DNA of 64,000 nt. Origin: Hetaerina americana. Its lineage: Eukaryota > Arthropoda > Insecta > Odonata > Calopterygidae. The notes under the pieces are model-generated. The model searched no databases and was not told the DNA's origin. It was given only the letters and a program-made list of their open reading frames with translations. The stretch is taken from contig JAKTNV010000024.1 in assembly GCA_022747635.1 (NCBI GenBank), forward strand, positions 6,791,803 to 6,855,802, in the 5' to 3' direction. The position numbers and the translations under genes were made by a program. Positions 35,201-45,350 of the stretch are shown here, in pieces (the stretch's first letter is position 1; each line of letters begins with the position of its first letter).

Positions 35201-38200
35201 GTAGTAGCCCCTAGATTCCAAATGCTCGGTACTCATCGACAGAACCACGATTAATGGTGGGAGGATGCTGGGGAAAAGGTTTGGCGAAGGGGTAAGAGAG
35301 CATACAGGAAGGGCGAATGAGATGAGGAACGAGTGGGCGGGGGAGGAGAAATGACGGGAGATGAAGAGGAAAGTGGAATGGGGAGGAAGTGAGGGAGAAG
35401 GAAATGTGGGAAGCGAGATGGAGGGGAGAATCTATGAATGAAAAGGGAGACACAGCAGAGAGAGAGAGAGGAAGATTGGGATTTATGTAGGCATAAATGG
35501 GGAAGATACGAGTGTCTTCCTTCCTTCCCGTGGCCATCACTACCCTCAACCACAATCACATTCAGCCGTCGGTGATATTGTTGTGCGACCATTTGCTAGC
35601 GGAATTGGCCATTAAAATTTCAACTGGGAAATTTATGTAGATTTACATTGGATATTTTTGAAATGGGAAGCTTGTTTCTTTATTTTATTTCCATCTATAT
35701 TTAGGAAGGAGAATTTTCATATCGGTCTGAATACATGTTAGGCAGAGAATGATAACCTCTGCTCTAAGATTTTACGCAGAGAAAGAAGGCGTTTCTCATT
35801 GGAGACGCAGTTTTTGGCATTTGTTGATTATGTGATTATTTATAAAAATTGAAATGCTTTCCACATTCATGATCTTATTGTTTGGTGGAATTAAAATAGA
35901 GAATTTGTCTTTGCCACAACTTCCTGGTAGTCCTAAGGTCAACCGTCGACGGAAAAAGCAGTCATTATACGACTTTACTTACGTCTGACACTCGTCGATG
36001 TAAAATATGTTAATCTGCAGTCTTGATCTTTCGATAAATTGAAGTAATCATTGGGGTTAATGAGATGGCACTTTAAATAGCAGCATTCTCAAACTATATT
36101 GTCACTTCGATTGCTTTGAAGGCTTTTCGGTTAGTTTATTTTTCGCGGAGGAAAGAGAGAAAGGGAGTTAGGTCGCCTTCGGTTTTTGTTTTCTTGGCCC
36201 ATTCATTGATGAAAATACGAATGGTAGCACGGATTAACATTATTCATGAAGGAATGATTTTTCCATAGTATTCCTGAGCTACAGAAGGAGCTATATTGAG
36301 TCCAAAGACAGTATCGCGAGATACTCTTTTCCAATAACGGCTTATGCCGGTTGATACTTGATTTCCAGCAGTCAATCCTATTTACTTTCAATCATATTTG
36401 AATTAGAGATCTACTCATACTTTTCCGAGTGGATAACCTACAGAGCCTGAATAATTGAAATCCCGGATAATGTGGCCAAAGCAGACTCTTGAACCTGTTT
36501 TGTCCTCTTTTGGTACGTCCTCGAGCAAATGTAAAACATAGCATTGGTCAATTTTGAAAACTGGTAGATCTGCAAATGTGATACTGAGCCTACTATTTGG
36601 ATAGTATTCCGGTTTTAGTCCGTACGATATAAAATGTGAGCCTGGCCAATTATGAAAACTGGTATATGAGCTGGTACGACGGCAAATATACTTTTCTATC
36701 GGTATCTTGTTTTCATTCGCTTTGAAACTTACAAACCAGATAAAGATGGTAACAGGAAAGGTACAAGTACCAACTCGGTGATATGCGTTTTGCACAATGC
36801 ATAATCTCAAAAACAGTGAATGAAATTTTCGTGATATCACCGATCAGGGCATATCGCACCACGACTGCACATACTGCGACCCAAAATGTCAATTATTATT
36901 ATACAATCCCAAACAAAATTCCGCAACCTGAAGAATATTTGTTGAAATATCTTATGTGTTAAAATTATAGGGTTAGATTGGTTCCTCCACCAAGTAATCA
37001 TAATTCAACCGTTAGATTTCTCCAGATGAATGAATCAATATTTTAATCGGACAAAGATTCAAACATGAGATTGTGTCCGAAGTGAAATGATAGATGTCTT
37101 TCAAGTAGAAAGATGTTCCACTTCACCAGCCTAAATAATTAAAATCTGTCATTAGTTCCTTCCTGAGAACACCCACTCATACAAAACTCCAGTTGGAATA
37201 AAATGAATTCGTAAAAATCATGCCTTCATTAATATGTTAAATTTCCCCACCGCATGCTGGGTCATTGGCGGATCATAGAAAGAATTTCGATTCCCTTTTT
37301 ATCTTATATAGCCGGTATGCCGTTAGACATCTCACTGCCGCTCATGCCCGCGGATTACGTCGCAAAGGTTATAAGGTGCTTCTAAAAGAAACTCGCACGA
37401 TAATCCGACGGTACATAATGTATCGGTATCTGAATAATCTGTGGAAGTTAGAAAATGGACTCGCAAGTAAAATACGAGGCACAAAATCATTTGCACAAAA
37501 AATGAAGAAAAGCTAGGCAATGTAATGAATTTATTTCAGCCTAAATTGACACCTTAGGGTTTTATGTTTACCGTGAATTTCAGTCAGAGTATGTAACGTA
37601 TATGGAAGATAAGGATGACAAACACCAGGTATGTTGAACTGGAACTTTAGGAGCAAGCAAAACGCCGAGTATGCTTGCTCAGAAAATCTGTCTGAGTCCT
37701 TGCAATATGATAGATAGATATGTTTAAACGATTGGAGATAGAAATGATCGCATATTAAGTTCTTAAATTCAATAAATTCTTCATAAAGTCAATCAAGAAT
37801 TTTTGTATCGTGAAAATTGAAAGTTTAGGATTGGTATGGTATTATCACCATTAGGGCCTTAGCTCTACCACGAGAAGCAAGTTTGTTTTCCCTCAGGAAT
37901 CTGTATTGTATTGCAGATATTACTTTGAAAAGTGAAAAAATTATTGGACTGGCAAAATTATGGGTACTTGTTTCATAGAAAAGGAACTGGAGCAGGAAAT
38001 TTGATTCAGAAGAATACGACGGGAAGTACTCAATCATTAATTGACGATAAAGAAGGAGGAAAGGAGGATAGCTAAAGTCGAGAGTTCATTACCATGAGTG
38101 ACTGATCTGCGATTTATCATGACTTAACTAGGGCATAGGACTAATGAGGAAGCTCAAGTTGTCATTAAATCGTTGTTTATCACATATCAATTCAAATGGG

Positions 38201-39450
38201 TTTCTCAACCATCCATGAGGATTTCGATTGAATTTTCTTGGGTAAAACTAAGCTTCCTTCTCATAGAGTTATTCAGAGTTTCTTATGCTGCAATTGCCAG
38301 TAAGTACACGATAAGAAATTGTAAAGGGTTTACGCAAATAAGCAACAACGACGGGAGACAAAAATGGATTGTTATTCCGAATGAATCGAAAGAACGAGTA
38401 CAAAGAGAAGCACGGTGTAATCACGGAGAACAGAGTCATGCAGCAAATCCTACCACTTGTCCAATCCGACAATTATAAGGTAATGCACACGCGATTGTGA
38501 GTGTCACATGATTATCAGAAATTCCAGCAGAGGAACCTCGCGATGCTAGAGAACTGAAGCCAGTTTAAACCGAACAATAAAATGTCAATCGTTTCTGCAT
38601 AATTTTGTCAGGGAAGGAATTACTCAAGATCTGCACTACATACATAACCTGGGTTAGTTCTTACCAGTGGTGCTTTGTTGACTGCTCCAGTCCGCGAGTC
38701 CAACGATCTTAATCGAGCTGAGCCTCGAAAGACAAGCGTAAATATTTACAAGGTTTTTTTTGTTTAATTGGAACATGGCGGCGTCATCTCATTTGAGTAT
38801 CCAAGAGGGAGCATATTTTCTCAAATCATATTTTTATGGACCGCCTCGTAGCACACGGATATCCGGGTAGAAGTCACAGCCCAAACCACCAACGTTTATG
38901 ACCCCACACAAAAACGATAATAGGATCCGTGAAGGTGGAGGCCAAGTCTAATGGATTGCTTTAATACCAAGGTGGGGGGGGGGTCACGCCACCATTATAT
39001 TTGGTCTATATTTATCGCTTCATGCGACTATATGTGATTCAGTCATAAAGTGGATGGATCTCTCAACGAATAATTTATTTTCCCGAGGTATTAAATATTC
39101 AGATAATTAGAGTCAAATTTCGGGGATTTGGTAGCTTTATTTATAAAAACACTGGTCCATAGACCTTAGAAAAATATGCATAATTGCTGCTAAGAAAATT
39201 AGAGATGCACGCAGCTAAGCAACAGGGTATGGACAACTTACCGTTAAAAAATGGATATTTATAGGGAAGTTTCAATGATCACTGCCCGTGACCACAGAGG
39301 TTAAAAAAAGAGAGTAGTTAGAACGCTGAAATTAAGACGTAGCCAGTTTTGTTACTTCACCAAAATGTTGTTCCCCTATGTACTTATTCCCTTTCTTCTT
39401 GCAATTATTTGGAAATCCCTACTTCAATTTAACTTGATTTTTTTCGCAGT
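35201..39450. other. Non-coding interval with a purine-rich block
   Basis: 35270-35480 is strongly purine-rich with a GAGAGAGAGAG run near 35456-35470; the 113-114 codon minus-strand frames there are compositional. The minus frame 36415-36840 (141 codons) sits in AT-rich DNA, which makes it somewhat unusual, but its translation is unrecognised and a chance frame of this length is plausible in 64 kb. Confidence 0.45.
36546..36664. repeat. Degenerate 21-bp direct repeat (98-bp offset)
   Basis: 36546-36566 and 36644-36664 match at 19 of 21 positions around the word GAAAACTGGTA. This is possibly the trace of an old tandem duplication of about 98 bp. Confidence 0.6.
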
Positions 39451-40565
39451 GGCTAACGTCCAAGCATCCCATCCCCCTGCGGAAACTTGCGGGTTAAGCA
39501 CGTGGATGTAGACTCTGAGAGGATAACCTGTCTGACCGAAGCCTTTCGAATCTCCGTCGATGGACGCCGAAAGCAGTTGAGCTGTTTTCTTCGTAAGCGC
39601 ATTTCACGGGGAAGACATCCACGAGAGACGGAAGTCCGGGGCGATAAGTGGATTCCCACACGAACGCCATCATCTGACAGCATCATCCAGCTCCGTCGTG
39701 AACCGACCAACACTTCGCCAAAACTTCCCAACACGAACGATGCCAGACTCACGAGTTTGGGGAACGATCCAGGAATAGCCCGGAAGGGAGCGGGTGGGGG
39801 GGGGGACAAGAAAGAAGTGTGCGGGGAGAGGGAGAGGAGAAGCCAGCTGGGGATGGAAGATGGAGAAAGTGAGTGGGAGAGAAAGAATAGAGGAGGAAGA
39901 GGGGGAAACGGAAAGGGAGAGACAAACGAGAGAGGCCTCTCACCAGCGTGAGTTATTAACCCAGTCTCGATTGCGGACCACCGCGTGCATTGCACGGCGT
40001 CGAACGCACACTCAATTTTTTAACAAAGAGCTCCCTAAGAAGTCAATAAAATGTCCGAATCGAACTACGGAGCGACCGGGAGGTAGGCACGCTGTCACCT
40101 CACACCGTTAGAAGACAAGCGTTCTGCTCACTGTTTTGGGTTTTTAGAATGAAATCCTTTGGCATTCAAAGAGATATTCCGAAGTTCAACGTTAGCGCTT
40201 CAAACGCGCTTCGAGATTATTTCTCCATCCTCCGAACGTCTTTCAAATCTCTCCCTGAAAACTCGCTTGTATCTTTCTGAAGACTGCTACTCGTCATAAG
40301 TAAATTGCCTTCCCGAAATTACGTGTCGTGAAGTTGCGCAGTGGGTTTAAACGGTGGTGGGAGATTCAACCGAATTTACAGCAGTACCGAAAAGACCGAC
40401 AGGGAAAAAAAACAGGAAACCTTTAATCTTTTTTTTTGTCAGTAGAACTTTAAATACCAATCGAGAGACGGTAATTTTGCTTCTCGGGTAGTTTTATCGT
40501 CACCCCAGCATCACAATCTGCGTCATGGTCTCCAAAGTACAATATGTGTTCTGGGTCAAAAGTAG
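39451..40565. other. CpG-rich island, no recognised gene
   Basis: 39480-40100 is GC-rich and, from 39780 to 39930, purine-rich. The minus frame 39453-39995 (180 codons) and plus frame 39487-39951 (154 codons) overlap each other nearly completely, which points to composition rather than coding. Neither gives a recognised domain. Confidence 0.45.
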
Positions 40566-40625
40566 AAAGGTAATCACCCCCTGCCAAACAACCTTGCAGT
40601 CGCTTGCAGGATGCTCTATGTAAAT
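40566..40625 (+). mobile_element. Relic of a LINE 3' end
   Basis: TAATCACCCCCTGCC followed by CCTTGCAGTCGCTTGCAGG and CTCTATGTAAA aligns, almost without gaps, to the last about 55 bp of the LINE at 1686-1740, at roughly 75-80% identity by eye. The outer stem is kept as CCTGC (40580-40584) with GCAGG (40606-40610), while the inner stem is lost. No related sequence is evident upstream, so this is either a very short 5'-truncated insertion or an old copy whose UTR has decayed. Confidence 0.65.
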
Positions 40626-41538
40626 AAAAAAATGAGGGACAGGGGCGGAAAACGTACCCCAACTCAGGAGTTGAGAAATTCATGTCCTGCGCAAAGGGGG
40701 ACGGGAATCACGCGGAGGCAGAATCACGGAGCAGAAGTGAGCATTTTTGTTTCCGTCCCATTTCAGTTAGAGGTGGCTCAACGGAGGGAAATGGGAATCC
40801 GGGCACGTATCCAATGCGCAGAATCTAATGCAGTCACTCTCCAATGGATCGCTCACAGCTCTGGCTCTCCAAATACGTTCCCTTTCCGCGAAGTCACCCC
40901 TTGGGGGAAAAAGAGACTCGCAGATAGAAATTCCCTTGACGGCCAGAAGTCTTTTTTTTGCACGGCCGAGAGGGAAATCGAAATCAATTTGCTGCGGCGG
41001 ATTTCTGCACAAACACTCTTGTGGCTGGATTTCGGTAGCTTGAGGAAAAAATTACTTTTGGACAAAACACCGTTCCGAGAGAATATTTTTCTGAAGCCAC
41101 CCAGCGGCGTCTAATCTACGCACAAGCAGAGTTATGCCATATGTGCTCTCTCCATTAATTTATAATTCTATTTATTTGATTCTCATGGCCGTGTTTGGAC
41201 GAAACGATTCCACGCGCCAAATAGACCTAAGGGAAAGCATGCAGATGGGGCTGGACTGGTTCTTTAAATCCAACAGTTTTAAAAAAGAAAATATTTGACA
41301 AAAGAATGAAAGGGGAGACTCATCTCTTATTGACATTAGGACACGATAAGAGAATACAAGCCCTAATTATGTACAAGTAACATCCAGCGACCCGCAAGAT
41401 AGCGTCAAGGCCCATTACTATTTCTTATTATCACCTAAAAATAGGAAGCAACATAAAACACTCTGACCTCCAAGGAAATGGCGAACGACACTAAAAAAAT
41501 ACGAAACAATTACTGAAACAACATTAAAAAACGGTGTA
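40626..41538. other. Non-coding stretch between two LINE relics
   Basis: Moderately GC-rich up to about 41115. The 167-codon plus frame 40611-41114 starts inside the LINE relic and has no recognised domain. Three other frames overlap it in the same stretch. Confidence 0.45.
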
Positions 41539-41811
41539 CTGATTGGGAATAAAACCTAGTTGTAAAATACATCGCTAAAAAGTGAAGGAGACGTGCTTTT
41601 TTTATTTAGTAAGACTCCACAAAGAGTACGAGCGAGTATATGGGATTCATCTAAAAACACCGGACTACAGAATCGTACAAGGTACAGGGATGGGCCGCGA
41701 GCGATCGGCAAGAAATTCATACGAAAGAACACAAAGCGTCACATATTCACTTCAACATTTGGAATGAGAACCTAAGGATATGCCAAGACTCAGAGACGTA
41801 TTAAATCTATT
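41539..41811 (+). pseudogene. Frameshifted fragment of a LINE reverse transcriptase C-terminus
   Basis: This matches the segment of the intact LINE at about 750-1020. At protein level VKETC, LVRLHKEY and NSYERTQSVT correspond to VKERC, LVRPHLEY and NSYDKTQSVT. SIWDSS in another frame corresponds to SVWDPS, so at least one frameshift has occurred. At DNA level a 30-base stretch around 41709-41738 differs from the LINE at only about four positions, while the rest is nearer 60-65%. Continuing downstream, ATTTGGAATGAGAA resembles the LINE's ATTTGGGGTGGGAA. The fragment stops at SINE copy 2. It is a dead copy of the same or a close LINE family. Confidence 0.75.
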
Positions 41812-42118
41812 GCAGTAGTAGTATTTAGGGGAGGCGACCGACAGCTGAGGTCATTTGCGCCATTAGGGATGGGCAGGAAAGGATGAAGGGTGGAGAGAAA
41901 CCCGGCGTCGGCATTAGCCTACTCTTTACGAAAGGCGCCAAGGGGTCCGCAGTTTAATGTTCCATCCCACGGACGGCACATTCACTGAAAGTGCACTCCA
42001 CAAAGCACCTCAAGTAGGGATCGAGATACCTCTGAAAAATATTCAACACCGCCGGGATTTGAACCCGGGCCTTCTGGGTGGGAACCCTGTAAGATAGCCA
42101 CCGCACCATCTCGAGCCC
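41812..42118 (-). mobile_element. tRNA-derived SINE, copy 2 (minus strand)
   Basis: This is the reverse complement of the same SINE as 27614-27921, over its full length and about 90% identical by eye. On its own strand it has an A box TGGTGCGGTGG (plus coordinates 42098-42108), a B box GGTTCAAATCC (42055-42065), the internal T5 (42035-42039), the whole body and a short TACTACT tail (about 41812-41820). Several CpG sites of copy 1 are TpG or CpA here, so it is older. I found no clear target-site duplication. Just outside its 5' end, 42122-42134 repeats part of the SINE head (CACCATCTTGAGC against CACCATCTCGAGC). It lies at the end of the LINE relic, probably inserted into it. Confidence 0.9.
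42055..42065 (-). promoter_or_regulatory. SINE copy 2 Pol III B box
   Basis: GGATTTGAACC on the plus strand reads GGTTCAAATCC on the minus strand, an exact B-box consensus. The A box is at 42098-42108. Confidence 0.85.
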
Positions 42119-42646
42119 ATTACACCATCTTGAGCACTTCCATCACCCTAATTGCGAAGAGGCTTTTGCGAGGCTTGAAACACAAATTTCCCCCAGGATG
42201 CAAGTTTTAGGCACACCTCGCGTATTAAGACACTCGGGTTTTACTGCAGTCCCTTGCTTTTACGCTAGAGATGAAACAGCTAGCCCTCACCAGCGATTAC
42301 GCACACCTTTCCTTAAACGATGGGCTTGCTTCCCACACCATATAATATTTGATTTTGTGCGAAAAATGGCATAAACATTAAAGTTACCTATCTGTGTATT
42401 TATAATGTAAACTGTAACTATCCTGATATCTTCGGTTCAAGTGGAAAGACTGAAAAAAGGAAAATATTATATCTGAAAAAAAAGGAAAACCACCAAACCG
42501 CTGAACAAAATGTTTGAGTTTTGCATCTTTTATGGCCGTCTAATCTAATTGTATTTCCCTATTGACATGTATGCCCGTCATTGGCTTTTTCATGATTTTC
42601 AAAACCTGTTATATTGCATAATTTACCGCTATAATTTGAACACCAT

Positions 42647-42679
42647 GTTTACGCAACAAAAAACTTATGTTGCGTAAAC
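42647..42679. other. Perfect 12-bp hairpin
   Basis: GTTTACGCAACA at 42647-42658 is the exact reverse complement of 42668-42679, with a 9-base A-rich loop. No poly-T run follows closely enough to suggest a Pol III unit. Function unknown. Confidence 0.75.
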
Positions 42680-43500
42680 TTTTACCTAACTCTTTGAATG
42701 GAGAATCTTAAAAAATGAAGTAGATACCTAAATAAATAAATAAACGGAGCTTAAACGGCTGCAGCCCCGTGATGTAATGGACTGAATCAATTGGCGTGGA
42801 AGGGTGTTATTGATAATGCGATAGCACACCACTAATCGGAGGAGGCACGGGACGAGAGCGGAAGTTCGCATGCACCCGCTTCCTCACTTCAAATCCCATC
42901 GCACGACACGCACGCTCGCAACCAGCGTGATCGATGAGGGGAAGCGGTGATCATTACGGCCGGCCTCTGTATAAATCTTTCGACTAGCGCTCGCCCTCTT
43001 CATCCGTCCTAACGAACCAAGTGGGCCATCTGCCAGATTTTTCGGGAGTTTTAAGGAGAGAGAGGGAGGGTTGGTTTCCAGAGAGGGGAAGAGGAACTGC
43101 GGGAAGGACGAGGGAAGGGATCTAATTCGGGACCCTGACGGGGCGCCATTGAAAGAAAGTGGTATTTATAAAGATATACACACGCGTCCGGAGAGGGAAA
43201 GTTCGGAGTGAAACATGGAGTATTCCAGAAAGTCAAATCCCGAGGTAGACGTTAGAGCAATTTTTTTACTTCTTAAAGCAAGATGAGAGAGACACGAAAG
43301 GCCAGGGGAATGGATGGAAAAAGTAGAAGAGAGCGTGCGGTAGGGGGTTGTTGACAAAAGGGAGAGAAGAAACGAAGGGGACACGGTAGCTGAGACGTAG
43401 AGTGAAGTTGTTCAACGTTGAGGAGACAAACCACGGACAATGTTCCGAATCTTGACTTCGTTACATACAATATGCTAAACAGGTGTTCCTCAGATATATC

Positions 43501-43531
43501 CGAGATGCCTTTGCTATATAAAGGCATCTCG
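43501..43531. other. Perfect 12-bp hairpin with 7-base loop
   Basis: CGAGATGCCTTT at 43501-43512 pairs exactly with 43520-43531 around GCTATAT. The stem is strong and GC-balanced. It is too short for a standard microRNA precursor, and the flanks do not extend it. Confidence 0.75.
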
Positions 43532-44880
43532 CATTTGTCACCACGTGCATCGAAAGAACGTCAACCGAAAATATTTATATTGTACATAGTTAAAATATTT
43601 TTTCACGGGTATTCAAATTAAAAAAAGGCCATTTTAAAAGAAGTGCGCATTGTGCAATTCCGGAAATGTCAGCAAACACTTGAACACATGAGCAAATGCG
43701 TTGATTTAAGGGAAAACACACCGTCTAAGGAAAATAATCGTTTCATTTGTCAAAACCTTTCATAGAGCCAAAACTAATGTTTGAGTACCATCTCCAGAAT
43801 GATTCAGAGATGTATCAATATGGTATTAGTGAGTGAAAATATGCTGGATGCCGGGTAGTACTACTTACCACCGCGTAATAATCACTTCCAATATTCCAAT
43901 CTTGCATATCCGTATCGTAGAGCATAGTATGATAGAGAAAATTTGAAAAGATGGCTTCAAATCGGCAGGCAAAATTGTTCCATGCAACCAGGATAAAAGA
44001 TATTGTCTCGCAGATAGGAAAAGAAGTCGTGATAAAACACATTGCATAAAAATCTCTGTGAAATAGCTCCTCTGTAGCATCTCTGGTATGCAAAAATTTG
44101 AAATATTTCCGGACATCCTTTATAGTATATTGACACAAGTATCTAAGCTGATTGATAGGCGAGTTTTCAAAGAGCATACATTTACTAAAGAGTAAGAGAG
44201 TTTACATTTATGCATAGCCAAATTAAATGGCAGGTGCCCATACTGCTGGTGGGTTTACATTTTTCGTGTGAAACCAACCTGATTGAACTGGAGGTAACTT
44301 GAGGTATGAGCCGCTGTCGAAGCCGGTTCATAATGATTATTGCCACTTACTAACTTTTCAGATTTTCACAAATACCGTTGAATTGGAATGGAAATCAGAA
44401 TTTTCACCCCTTACGCTCAAGCCGTGCATGAAATTACGTGCCTTTAAGGAGATATGAGAGTATCCCAACTGTAGAAGAAAGCATATTCTCTCAACATATA
44501 CGTTCTTCCTTAAGTAAACGATGGTGAAACAACAAAAATCGCAGCCACAACTCCGAAAATTGACTTCATCACTCATTCTTCTTCCCTTCTCACTTACTGA
44601 AAAACTCCCTAGGCTTTTTATCATAGGCACATTCAGCACTTTCCTCGGACAAAAAAATATCTATATAATAAAGGGCATCCTCAATTTTCTCCTCGGCTTT
44701 ATCTAATTATGAAGAGACGAAAATTGGAAAAATGTATGACATTAAAATAGGAGTAAAAACGGTCCGGGGCAAGTCGTTTTACGGCCGCTCATTCTATTTC
44801 CTCCCGCTGTTCCATCAAAAGCTCAGGCGCACTTAATGGTATTCCTTCAAGCTTTTAATTTGTGCTCCAGCCGCGAGGAC

Positions 44881-45350
44881 CAATCCCATCCTGAAGTAGA
44901 GAGTTTTTAAGAGGTGAGGATGTGGAAGGTGTCAGGTGGAGAGAAGAGAGAGAGGAATTCGCCGAGTGAAAAAGAGAGAGAGAAAGGTGATGGGAGAAGA
45001 AGAGGAATGATGAGAGGTCGGAGGTGAAGCGGCGGCCGGTGGTGGAAAATCCGTTCTCCACATCCGACGCCCGCGTCTCGTCGCCGCCTTCCGAGCGATG
45101 CCATTGGAACCGATCCAAATGAGCGGGAGGGTCGCGATGCTGATGTCGCCGCTGGCGCTTCGATTCCGGGATGCCTCCCACCTCCTTCCCACGGACCCCG
45201 CCCCCTCTCGCACTCTCGTGATAGGCACATGACTCCGGAGCCAGTCAACCCTGTTTCCTCGCGCCCTGTCCCGCCGTCCACCCGGCCTCCCCCCTAACTC
45301 ACCCCCGAGAATTTCACAACGACCTCTCGATTTTCCTCTCTCAAGTCTCC
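44881..45350. other. GA-rich then CpG-rich island
   Basis: 44938-45000 carries several GAGAG words on the plus strand; 45040-45310 is CpG-rich. Three overlapping minus frames of 108-162 codons share the island without a recognised domain. GAGAG clusters next to CpG-rich DNA are a feature of some insect promoters and Polycomb response elements, but no further motif supports that here. Confidence 0.4.

Larger units (their letters stand above)
42119..44880. other. Non-coding interval with two perfect hairpins
   Basis: Mostly AT-rich. 42840-43130 is GC/purine-rich. 42122-42160 may be the far side of the LINE relic interrupted by SINE copy 2 (a weak match to LINE bases about 1039-1070). Frames up to 120 codons are unrecognised. 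Hairpins lie at 42647-42679 and 43501-43531. Confidence 0.5.

Noticed and set aside
36415..36840. 141-codon minus frame in AT-rich DNA
   Set aside because: It is unusual for its composition, but a rough chance estimate over six frames is near one in two windows. No motif is recognised.
39470..39500. CCCCCTGCGGAAACTTGCGGG, resembling the LINE 3' end
   Set aside because: Only short words match, spacing differs from the LINE hairpin, and no tail follows.
39453..39995. 180-codon minus frame overlapping a 154-codon plus frame
   Set aside because: Long frames on opposite strands over the same purine-rich island are best explained by composition, and neither resembles a known protein.
40611..41114. 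167-codon plus frame
   Set aside because: Its start lies inside the LINE 3' relic, and several other frames overlap it without any recognisable domain.
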